Source of the DNA: Acidobacteriota bacterium
GTDB lineage: Bacteria; Acidobacteriota; Blastocatellia; Pyrinomonadales; Pyrinomonadaceae
Reading direction: 5' to 3'
Assembly (NCBI GenBank): GCA_013696385.1
Contig: JACCYR010000173.1
Location: forward strand, 1 to 5,543
DNA: 5,543 bases
Below, in pieces: positions 1 through 5,543 of this stretch; within the stretch, counting starts at the first letter, position 1; each line of letters opens with the position of its first letter. The notes under the pieces were generated by a model. It was not told where the DNA came from and ran no database searches. It saw nothing but the letters and a program-made list of their open reading frames with translations. A program made the translations under genes and the position numbers.

Positions 1-11
1 TATCGCAACCA

Positions 12-70
12 ATGCAAAAGTCCGCACGTGAGTAAGGGCGCAAAACTTAGTGACATACGGGCTTCTGCAT
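12..70. repeat. Imperfect inverted repeat (25-bp arms) downstream of acs
   Basis: The left arm (12-36) and right arm (46-70) are reverse complements at 19 of 25 positions, separated by a 9-base loop (37-45). Three of the six mismatches become G-U pairs if the minus strand is transcribed, against one on the plus strand, so the structure folds best in the acs transcript, starting about 10 bases after its stop codon. No T-run follows the stem on the minus strand, so a classical intrinsic terminator is not supported. A REP-like intergenic palindrome that protects or ends the mRNA is the better reading. The arms are seen directly; the role is inferred. Confidence 0.6.
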
Positions 71-80
71 AATAAATTTT

Positions 81-2039
81 CTACTCCTTATCTTCGCGCA
101 GCTTCTCCAACACTGAAAAATCTTCGAGCGTTGTTGTGTCGCCCGCGATTGCTCCGCCAGCCGCGATTTCCCGCAAAAGCCGCCGCATAATTTTGCCTGA
201 ACGGGTTTTCGGCAGCATATCGGTAAAACGGATGTCGTCGGGTTTTGCTAACGCGCCGATCTCCTTGGCAACATGGGCGCGGAGTTCGGCTTTGAGTTCG
301 TCGCCGCCGGTTCTGCCGCCTTCCAAAGTTACAAAAGCTGAAATTGCCTGTCCTTTGAGTTCGTCGGGTTTGCCGACAACTGCCGCTTCCGCCACCGCGG
401 GATGCGAGACGAGCGCGGATTCGACTTCGGCAGTTCCCAAACGATGACCGGAAACATTTATCACGTCGTCAACTCTGCCCATTATCCAATAATATCCGCG
501 TTCATCGCGCCGTGCGCCGTCGCCCGCAAAATAGACATTCGGAATTTCCGACCAATAAGTTTTTCGGTAGCGTTCGTCATCATTCCAAATTGTCCGCAGC
601 ATCGACGGAAACGGTTTTGTAATAACCAGATAACCGCCTTCGTTCGCAGGAACGGATTTTCCCGCTTTGGTTTGAATGTCCATCAAAATTCCGGGGAAAG
701 GTCGGGTTGCCGTGCCGGGAACGGTCGGCGTTGCGCCCGGCAAAGGCGAAATCATAATCGCGCCGGTTTCGGTTTGCCACCACGTATCAACAATCGGGCA
801 TTTCGTTTTACCGATAATCGTGTAATACCACATCCAAGCCTCTGGATTTATCGGTTCGCCGACTGTTCCAAGAAGTCTCAGACTCGATAAATCGTGTTTC
901 AAAGGATACTGCTCGCCCCATTTGATAAAAGCGCGAATCGCTGTCGGTGCGGTATACAGAATATTGATTTTGTGGCGTTCGATAATTCGCCAAAATCGGT
1001 CTGGTTCAGGATGATTTGGCGCGCCTTCATACATAAAAACCGTTGCGCCGTTTGCCATCGGACCATAGACGACGTAAGAATGTCCCGTTACCCAACCGAT
1101 GTCGGCGGTACACCAATAAATATCTTCGTCCCTTAAATCGAAAACCCATTTGGTCGTGATATAAGTTCCCGCCAGATAACCGCCCGTCGTGTGCAAAATT
1201 CCTTTTGGTTTGCCGGTTGTTCCCGATGTGTAAAGAATAAAAAGCGGATGTTCAGAATCTAATTCTTCCGCCGGACAATCATCAGAAACGGTTTCCATCA
1301 ATTCGTGCCACCAATAATCACGTCCGATTTTCATATTGATTTTTGACGCAGTTCTTTTATAAACGATGACATTTTCCACCGACGGAGTTTGTTCGACGGC
1401 TTTGTCAACCGTTTCTTTTAATTTGATTTCCGTGCCGCGCCGAAAGCCGCCGTCCGCCGTTACAACTAATTTACATTCGCCGTCGTTGACTCTATCTCGA
1501 ATCGCATCCGCCGAAAATCCGCCGAAAATAACCGTGTGCGTTGCGCCGATGCGGGCGCAGGCGAGCATCGCAATCGCCAATTCAGGAATGAGCGGCATAT
1601 ACAGCGCAACACGGTCGCCGGTTTTGATGCCGGTTTTTTTTAGAACATTGGCGAATTTGCAAACTTGTCGATGCAATTGCTGATAAGTCAAAGTGCGGAC
1701 TTCGCCCGGCTCGCCTTCCCAGATAATCGCCGCTTTATTTTTGCGGTGCGTTTCCAGATGCCTGTCCAAACAATTATAAGAGGCGTTAATGCGCCCGCCA
1801 ACAAACCATTCGGCGTGCGGCTCATTCCATTTTAAAACCGTGTCCCATTTTTTGAACCAGTGCAGAGATTCCGCCACACTCGCCCAGAATGCTTCGGGAT
1901 TTTCGGCGGCTTGGTTGTAAATCTGCTCGTATTCTTCAAAACTTTTAATATGCGCGTCGGCGGCAAATTCCGGCGGCGGCGGGAAAACGCGGGTTTCCTG
2001 CAAAGTTGATTCGATGGCGATGGTTGTTGCTTCGGGCAT
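81..2039 (-). CDS. acs: Acetyl-CoA synthetase (AMP-forming acetate--CoA ligase)
   Basis: Converts acetate, ATP and CoA to acetyl-CoA, AMP and PPi through an acetyl-adenylate, in the cytoplasm; used for acetate assimilation. The 652-residue product equals the length of enterobacterial Acs and is complete. Visible in order: N-terminal ACS domain (about 30-90); adenylation P-loop YTSGTTGKPKG at 270-280; acetate-pocket residues V317, T318, V393 and W421 (in DTWWQTETG, 418-426), at a constant +7 offset from the Salmonella enzyme (V310, T311, V386, W414); hinge GRVDD with D524; and the C-terminal PKTRSGK with catalytic K616, the lysine acetylated by Pat-type enzymes in relatives. The pocket Trp argues for acetate rather than longer acyl substrates. 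The start is ATG at 2039, with GGAG six bases upstream. A TTG at 2051 is in frame, but starting there would place the ribosome site inside the coding region. The gene appears monocistronic and diverges from the next one. No missing catalytic residues were noted. Confidence 0.97.
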   Translation of the reverse strand: MPEATTIAIESTLQETRVFPPPPEFAADAHIKSFEEYEQIYNQAAENPEAFWASVAESLHWFKKWDTVLKWNEPHAEWFVGGRINASYNCLDRHLETHRKNKAAIIWEGEPGEVRTLTYQQLHRQVCKFANVLKKTGIKTGDRVALYMPLIPELAIAMLACARIGATHTVIFGGFSADAIRDRVNDGECKLVVTADGGFRRGTEIKLKETVDKAVEQTPSVENVIVYKRTASKINMKIGRDYWWHELMETVSDDCPAEELDSEHPLFILYTSGTTGKPKGILHTTGGYLAGTYITTKWVFDLRDEDIYWCTADIGWVTGHSYVVYGPMANGATVFMYEGAPNHPEPDRFWRIIERHKINILYTAPTAIRAFIKWGEQYPLKHDLSSLRLLGTVGEPINPEAWMWYYTIIGKTKCPIVDTWWQTETGAIMISPLPGATPTVPGTATRPFPGILMDIQTKAGKSVPANEGGYLVITKPFPSMLRTIWNDDERYRKTYWSEIPNVYFAGDGARRDERGYYWIMGRVDDVINVSGHRLGTAEVESALVSHPAVAEAAVVGKPDELKGQAISAFVTLEGGRTGGDELKAELRAHVAKEIGALAKPDDIRFTDMLPKTRSGKIMRRLLREIAAGGAIAGDTTTLEDFSVLEKLREDKE

Positions 2040-2045
2040 GTTTTT

Positions 2046-2049
2046 CTCC
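2046..2049 (-). promoter_or_regulatory. Shine-Dalgarno site of acs
   Basis: On the minus strand GGAG is followed by the six bases AAAAAC and then ATG at 2039. This near-ideal spacing decides the start in favour of the ATG over the in-frame TTG at 2051, which lies upstream of the site. Confidence 0.8.
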
Positions 2050-2077
2050 AAAATTTTATTTATTAATTTTAAAAAGA

Positions 2078-2163
2078 AATTTTAACAGGATGGACAGGAT
2101 TTACAGGATAAAAGCATTTTGAAAGTTATTTGTCCTGCGTATCTTGCCCATCCTGTTAAAATT
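2078..2163. repeat. Large inverted repeat made of 9-base 'acaggat' units
   Basis: The arms 2078-2110 and 2131-2163 are reverse complements at 27 of 33 positions, with a perfect 16-bp outer part (2078-2093 against 2148-2163) and a 20-base loop (2111-2130). The left arm also holds three direct copies of ACAGGAT at 2085, 2094 and 2103, an exact 9-base period; the right arm holds diverged copies in the opposite orientation. It resembles dispersed intergenic repeats of the 'acaggat' type that I recall from diverse bacterial genomes; that family link is from memory, not searched. It sits directly in the acs promoter/leader region. Confidence 0.75.
2079..2087 (-). promoter_or_regulatory. Possible extended -10 promoter for acs
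   Basis: Read on the minus strand this is TGTTAAAAT: an extended-10 TG, one base, then TAAAAT, matching TATAAT at 5 of 6. Transcription would start near 2072, giving a leader of about 33 bases. No good -35 hexamer is seen 17 bases upstream, so it would depend on the extended -10. It lies inside the arm of the inverted repeat at 2078-2163. It is short and in AT-rich DNA, so it may be chance. Confidence 0.25.
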
Positions 2164-2254
2164 CTTCTCATTTTTTGCGGCATACAAATTTATTCAACCA
2201 CAAAAACTTTTTCCATATCAAATGCTTGCTTGCGGCGCAGAGTTGGTTGCGCTG

Positions 2255-2378
2255 AATTTTGCCGATTGTGCCGAAAGTGTAAAGAATGAAAAGCACATCT
2301 TCCGCGCCCATCGGTTCGGCTGGGCAATTTAGTCTGGAAACTTCATCAAATCAACAAAATCAATGCTTTGTCAACTGT
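2255..2378 (-). pseudogene. Decayed fragment of an acetyl-CoA-synthetase-like gene
   Basis: The minus strand from 2350 to 2255 reads FDEVSRLNCPAEPMGAEDV and continues LFILYTFGTIGKI. This matches the intact neighbour's VSDDCPAE (251-258) and its LFILYTSGTTGKP P-loop (267-278), with CPAE and LFILYT identical. Upstream on the same strand, 2378-2361 reads TVDKAL, matching TVDKA at 210-214 of acs, but in a different frame. In acs these blocks are about 37 codons apart; here only 10 bases separate them, implying a deletion of about 100 bases. A TAG lies in frame just before TVDKAL and a TGA just before the second block, and the P-loop Ser and second Thr are replaced by Phe and Ile. Nothing similar to acs continues past the P-loop. 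It cannot encode a working enzyme. The PMGAED wording differs from the intact copy, so it is probably an old paralogue or acquired gene rather than a recent tandem copy. Confidence 0.72.
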
Positions 2379-2390
2379 GGCAGGCTAATT

Positions 2391-2424
2391 CCTGTCAGAA
2401 TCGCCTGTGGTAGTGCGGGCGGTT
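2391..2424 (-). repeat. GC-rich palindromic intergenic repeat, copy B (inverted)
   Basis: On the minus strand this starts AACCGCCCGC and ends with the 15-mer CAGGCGATTCTGACA followed by GG. The 15-mer recurs exactly on the plus strand at 2570-2584. Within the unit, AACCGCC and GGCGATT form an imperfect stem, typical of a REP-like element. Copy B is two bases longer than copy A in the loop. It abuts the acs-like remnant, 12 bases away. Confidence 0.6.
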
Positions 2425-2554
2425 GAACTTTCTTATCAGAATTGTCTTCAACAATAGAGGGTTAAAATTTTGATTCTTTTATCTTTTCCGCGTTTTCAAT
2501 TTTTTCGGATAAATAATCAAGTGAACTATTTGCTTCGGGAGTTTCGCTTTGTTA

Positions 2555-2587
2555 AACCGTCCGTTGCCGCAGGCGATTCTGACAAGG
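2555..2587 (+). repeat. GC-rich palindromic intergenic repeat, copy A
   Basis: Begins AACCGTCCG and ends with CAGGCGATTCTGACA (2570-2584) then AGG. It is the plus-strand counterpart of 2391-2424, so the pair forms an inverted repeat about 130 bases apart. Two copies of one unit in opposite orientation within 200 bases of non-coding DNA indicate a dispersed repeat family rather than chance. Confidence 0.6.
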
Positions 2588-2650
2588 TTTTACTTGTGTT
2601 TCTCTTTGTCTGCAAGATTGAAATTTCTCAAGCGTTCCGTATTTCGCCAA

Positions 2651-2678
2651 CGGCTTTTTAATCGAAAAACAAAAGCCG
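2651..2678. other. Small hairpin upstream of the alpha-2-macroglobulin gene
   Basis: CGGCTTTT (2651-2658) and AAAAGCCG (2671-2678) form a perfect 8-bp stem around a 12-base loop. No T-run follows on either strand beyond the stem's own A/T part, so terminator function is uncertain. It ends just before a candidate -35 hexamer, so an operator-like role is possible but unproven. Confidence 0.35.
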
Positions 2679-2680
2679 GT

Positions 2681-2709
2681 TTGAAAAATAAAAATTTGAT
2701 TGAGATACT
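2681..2709 (+). promoter_or_regulatory. Candidate sigma-70-type promoter for the alpha-2-macroglobulin gene
   Basis: TTGAAA (2681-2686, 5 of 6 to TTGACA) is followed after 17 bases by GATACT (2704-2709, 4 of 6 to TATAAT). Spacing is ideal and transcription would start near 2716, giving a leader of about 40 bases before the ATG at 2756. The sequence is AT-rich, so a chance match is possible. Confidence 0.35.
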
Positions 2710-2755
2710 GATTTTTTTCCGGCATTTGCGCCCGGCGCGTAGTAATTTTAAGAAT

Positions 2756-5543
2756 ATGAAACAATTGACTTCTTTGATACTGATTTTCACAATCTATTGC
2801 GGCTTGCTTGCTCCACTTTCATTAAAGGCGCAGATGATTCACGGAAAAACCCAAAAAACAAATATGAATCAGAGTTTGCCGAACGGCTTGCAGTTTCATT
2901 TATCGGAAGGCGCGGAAGGTGCGGAAAACCGCCAAAAAACGCCGTCCGTTAAAGGTGACGCGCTGTCAGACGCGGAAACGTCAAATCTTTTAGAACGCAT
3001 TCCGCCGATTAAATCCGCAACCGACGATAAAAGCGATTTTGCCAAACGCGCAGGCAGCTTGCCCGCGCCGAAAACCGGTAAAATCGTTCCGGTCAAATTT
3101 CCCGCCGATGACAGGCGCGAAACGCCAAAAGTCAATAACAATCAAATTTTAGAAGTCATACGATTTTCGCCGACAGGAGAAGTTTCGCTCGCGCCGGATT
3201 TGAACGTAACATTCTCGCAGCCGATAGTTGCCGTTACTTCCCAGGAACAAGCCGCACGAACCGTTCCCGTCGAGCTTTCGCCGATGCCGGAAGGCAGATG
3301 GCGTTGGCTCGGAACGAAAACTTTGATGTTTGACGCAGCAAAGCGTTTTCCGATGGCGACGCACTTTACGGCAAAAATTCCCGCTGGAACAAAATCAGTC
3401 GTCGGCGGTGTTTTGCAAAAAGATGTTGTTTGGACATTCACCACGCCGCCGCCCGCCGTGGGAACAAAAATCCCCGAAAATCAAACCACGCGGCGCGATG
3501 CAATTGTGTTTGTTTCATTCGACCAGGAAATAAATCCGAGTGAAGTTATCAAAACAATTTCCGTTACAAGCGCGGGCAAAAAAATTCCAATTCGTCTGGC
3601 AACCGAAGAAGAAATCTCGAAAGACGCGAGCATTTCTTATTACGCGAAATCGGTTCAGCCAAAACGCTGGCTGGCGTTTCGAGCAATAAATTCCGAAGGC
3701 GGAATTGAAAATGCTTTGCCTGCGGACGCGCCTGTTACGGTAACAATCGAAAAGGGAACGCCATCCGCCGAAGGACCAATCACGACAGCGAAGGCGCAGA
3801 GTTTTTCGTTCAGAACTTTTGGCACGATGCGGTTTCGCAAAGGTTATTGCAGTTGGGAAGGCAATAAAAAATGCTCGCCGTTTGATGTTTGGAATCTGGA
3901 ATTTACAAACGCGATTGACACGACGACCTTTGAGAAATCAATAGTTAAAATCGAGCCTGCCGTTGAAGGTTTAAACATTTATCCATCGGGAAATCACATT
4001 ATTGTTGACGGTTACAAAAAAGGCAGAACGACTTATAAAATCTCGGTTGATGCTTCGCTTAAAGACATTTACGGGCAAAACTTGATTCCGCCCGCAACAG
4101 CGACAATCAATGTCGGTTCGGCTGAACGGCAGCTCTATTCGCAAGGCGGAAGTTTTGTTGTTTTAGACCCAATGGCAAAGCCCGCGTATTCGATTTATTC
4201 GACAAATCATGCGGCGGTAAAGGCGCGGATTTACAAAGTTGCGCCATCGGATTGGCAGGCGTTTCAAGAATATGTTCGCCGTATAAACTACGACGACAGC
4301 ACGAAAAAACCAATTATTCCCGGACGGCTTCTCTCTGACAAAGTTGTTTCAATAAAAAACGTGCCGGACGAGATGACGGAAACGCGGATTGATTTGAGCG
4401 AATTTTTGGACAACGGTTTCGGGCATTTGATTATTGACATCGAGCCGACGGTGCGAGGCAACAAAAATGACAGAACGAGAATTTTCACGTGGGCGCAAGC
4501 AACGCAAATCGGGCTTGATGCGTTTGTTGACAGTCAGGAATTAGTCGGTTTTGCGACGGAACTCAAAACGGGAAAACCGCTTTCGGATGTTGAGCTTTCG
4601 ATTTATCCGAACGGTTCAAAAGTCCAAAGTCCAAAGCCTAAGGTCCAGAGTCAAAATACCAGCCAAAGTTGGTGGCAATGGTTTTCGAGTTGGGGAATGT
4701 CGGAAGATTCGATAAAACAAACCGAAACCGTTGATGCAAACGGCGAAAAATCTACAACTGAAACAATCGAAGAAGCACAGACCAATCAAACCGGCGGAGG
4801 CGGGATTTTGCGTCTTCCGCTGCCGGATTCGCAGACAAATCAGCAGAATGTTTTGATTGCGCGACGCGGCAAAGACATCGCGTTTTTGCCGGAAAACACT
4901 GATTATTACTGGCAGCAAGCGGGAAGTTGGTTTAAGAAATCGGCGAGCGACACGCTTCGCTGGTTTGTCTTTGACGATAGAAAAATGTATCGCCCGAAAG
5001 AAGAAGTTGCGGTCAAAGGTTATATCCGCAAGATCGAAGGCGGAAAACTCGGCGACGTGGCGGCGATTGAAAATTATCAAATGCCTGTTTCGTATTCGGT
5101 TAAAGATTCACGCGGCAATGAGATCGGCAAAGGAAATCTGAAACTCAATGCTTTCGGTGCGTTTGATTTCAAATTCAAACTGCCCGACGATGCAAATCTC
5201 GGTTATTCGTATGTCCAGTTTTTTACAAGCGAAAAACCAGACGGTTCGCCTGAATTTACGCACGGTTTTCATATTCAAGAATTTCGCCGTCCCGAATTTG
5301 AAGTTACATCAAAAGTCGTAACGGAAGCACCGCATTTTGTCGGCGGTTCGGCGAATGTTGAAACGGAAGCGAAATATTATGCGGGAGGCGGCTTAGCGAA
5401 TGCTGAAGTAAATTGGACGGTTCGAGCGACACCGACGAATTACACGCCGCCGAATCGTGGCGAATATATTTTCGGAAGCTGGATTCCGTGGTGGTATTCG
5501 TCGCGTCCCGATTACAGCAATACGACGACGCAGACTTTCAAAG
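2756..5543 (+). CDS. Alpha-2-macroglobulin family protein with N-terminal Ig-like domains (partial, 3' end off window)
   Basis: About 929 codons without a stop, running off the window edge. Bacterial alpha-2-macroglobulins are exported proteins thought to trap attacking proteases through a bait region and an internal thioester. Residues 1-26 are a Sec signal peptide (MKQLTS, hydrophobic LILIF core, likely cut after LSLKA); C15 is not in a lipobox, so it is probably not a lipoprotein. A polar linker follows to about 130. Three Ig-like/Big_5-like beta domains start near 133 (VIRFSPTGEVS), 245 and 360; the third carries C365 and C373, a possible disulfide. Then come macroglobulin domains, a polar Gln/Ser/Thr-rich insert at 619-683, and the family hallmarks DRKMYRP (741-747, MG2 type) and EFRRPEFEV (842-850), followed by FGSWIPWWY (906-914). 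The thioester CxEQ motif and C-terminal domains would lie beyond the window, so activity cannot be judged. The ATG at 2756 is chosen because the signal peptide follows it; no clear Shine-Dalgarno precedes it. Confidence 0.9.
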   Translation, partial: MKQLTSLILIFTIYCGLLAPLSLKAQMIHGKTQKTNMNQSLPNGLQFHLSEGAEGAENRQKTPSVKGDALSDAETSNLLERIPPIKSATDDKSDFAKRAGSLPAPKTGKIVPVKFPADDRRETPKVNNNQILEVIRFSPTGEVSLAPDLNVTFSQPIVAVTSQEQAARTVPVELSPMPEGRWRWLGTKTLMFDAAKRFPMATHFTAKIPAGTKSVVGGVLQKDVVWTFTTPPPAVGTKIPENQTTRRDAIVFVSFDQEINPSEVIKTISVTSAGKKIPIRLATEEEISKDASISYYAKSVQPKRWLAFRAINSEGGIENALPADAPVTVTIEKGTPSAEGPITTAKAQSFSFRTFGTMRFRKGYCSWEGNKKCSPFDVWNLEFTNAIDTTTFEKSIVKIEPAVEGLNIYPSGNHIIVDGYKKGRTTYKISVDASLKDIYGQNLIPPATATINVGSAERQLYSQGGSFVVLDPMAKPAYSIYSTNHAAVKARIYKVAPSDWQAFQEYVRRINYDDSTKKPIIPGRLLSDKVVSIKNVPDEMTETRIDLSEFLDNGFGHLIIDIEPTVRGNKNDRTRIFTWAQATQIGLDAFVDSQELVGFATELKTGKPLSDVELSIYPNGSKVQSPKPKVQSQNTSQSWWQWFSSWGMSEDSIKQTETVDANGEKSTTETIEEAQTNQTGGGGILRLPLPDSQTNQQNVLIARRGKDIAFLPENTDYYWQQAGSWFKKSASDTLRWFVFDDRKMYRPKEEVAVKGYIRKIEGGKLGDVAAIENYQMPVSYSVKDSRGNEIGKGNLKLNAFGAFDFKFKLPDDANLGYSYVQFFTSEKPDGSPEFTHGFHIQEFRRPEFEVTSKVVTEAPHFVGGSANVETEAKYYAGGGLANAEVNWTVRATPTNYTPPNRGEYIFGSWIPWWYSSRPDYSNTTTQTFK
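4619..4660 (+). repeat. Heptanucleotide tandem repeat inside the coding sequence
   Basis: Six consecutive 7-base units fit the pattern AAAGTCC: AAAGTCC, AAAGTCC, AAAGCCT, AAGGTCC, AGAGTCA, AAATACC. Because three units make 21 bases, the tract stays in frame and encodes a 7-residue repeat, KVQSPKP then KVQSQNT (residues 622-635). It lies at the start of the polar insert of the alpha-2-macroglobulin protein, between folded domains. The same heptad, read on the minus strand, gives the LWTLDF-type peptides that I recall as common spurious translations of intergenic repeats in several bacterial phyla. Confidence 0.7.

Larger units (their letters stand above)
2040..2755. other. Repeat-rich divergent intergenic region
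   Basis: About 716 bases with no supportable intact gene. Besides the elements listed separately (ribosome site, promoter candidates, two repeat families, acs-like remnant, hairpin), the stretches 2164-2254, 2425-2554 and 2588-2650 show nothing I can assign. Short open frames across them have no recognisable protein content and no convincing ribosome sites. No tRNA, riboswitch or CRISPR structure is seen. Confidence 0.7.

Noticed and set aside
136..1683. Several plus-strand open frames across acs
   Set aside because: All are antisense to a full-length, motif-complete acs and show no recognisable protein features.
1691..1699. GTGCGGACT inside acs is the reverse complement of bases 19-27 in the downstream palindrome
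   Set aside because: Only 9 bases, and it encodes conserved residues of Acs (VRTLTY region); chance match.
2040..2051. TTG start four codons upstream of the acs ATG
   Set aside because: The GGAG ribosome site for the ATG lies within those codons, and no better site is seen upstream of the TTG.
2144..2332. 62-residue plus-strand open frame
   Set aside because: Overlaps the palindrome arm and the antisense of the acs-like remnant; no ribosome site and no recognisable content.
2441..2455. ATTGT-CTTCA-ACAAT mini-hairpin
   Set aside because: A 5-bp AT-rich stem with no T-run; too weak to call.
2470..2790. Short open frames on both strands around the REP-like copy A
   Set aside because: They cross a repeat, a hairpin and the promoter region, with compositionally random peptides.
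2798..2800. Cys15 of the alpha-2-macroglobulin leader as a lipoprotein cysteine
   Set aside because: The preceding residues TIY do not fit a lipobox, and a standard cut site after LKA is better placed.
4616..5080. 154-residue minus-strand open frame
   Set aside because: Antisense to the alpha-2-macroglobulin gene, whose family motifs are unambiguous here; its end (LDLRLWTLDF) is the translated heptad repeat.

Overview
The window holds two protein genes in divergent orientation. On the minus strand is a complete acetyl-CoA synthetase gene (acs, 81-2039). On the plus strand is the first ~929 codons of a large secreted alpha-2-macroglobulin family protein (2756 to the window edge). The ~716-base gap between them is gene-free but not empty: it carries several different repeat elements, the decayed remnant of a second acetyl-CoA-synthetase-like gene, and weak promoter candidates for both genes.

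Organism: a free-living, heterotrophic, Gram-negative-type bacterium. The acs sequence, the Ig-like-domain type of bacterial alpha-2-macroglobulin, the moderate base composition and the repeat-filled intergenic space would fit Acidobacteriota (Blastocatellia-like). This is a judgement from general resemblance, not a computed placement.

Layout: 1-80 is the region downstream of acs and is mostly one 59-base imperfect palindrome. 81-2039 is acs. 2040-2163 holds the acs ribosome-binding site, a possible extended -10 promoter, and a large inverted repeat built from 9-base 'acaggat' units. 2255-2378 is the acs-like pseudogene. 2391-2424 and 2555-2587 are two inverted copies of a GC-rich palindromic repeat. 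2651-2709 has a small hairpin and a sigma-70-like promoter candidate for the alpha-2-macroglobulin gene. That gene contains an unusual heptanucleotide repeat tract (4619-4660) inside its reading frame.

The two genes do not obviously work together: acs activates acetate to acetyl-CoA in the cytoplasm, while the alpha-2-macroglobulin homologue is an exported, probably protease-trapping protein. I see no new multi-gene system here. The most unusual content is the repeat and gene-remnant landscape, and the repeat tract captured by a coding sequence.
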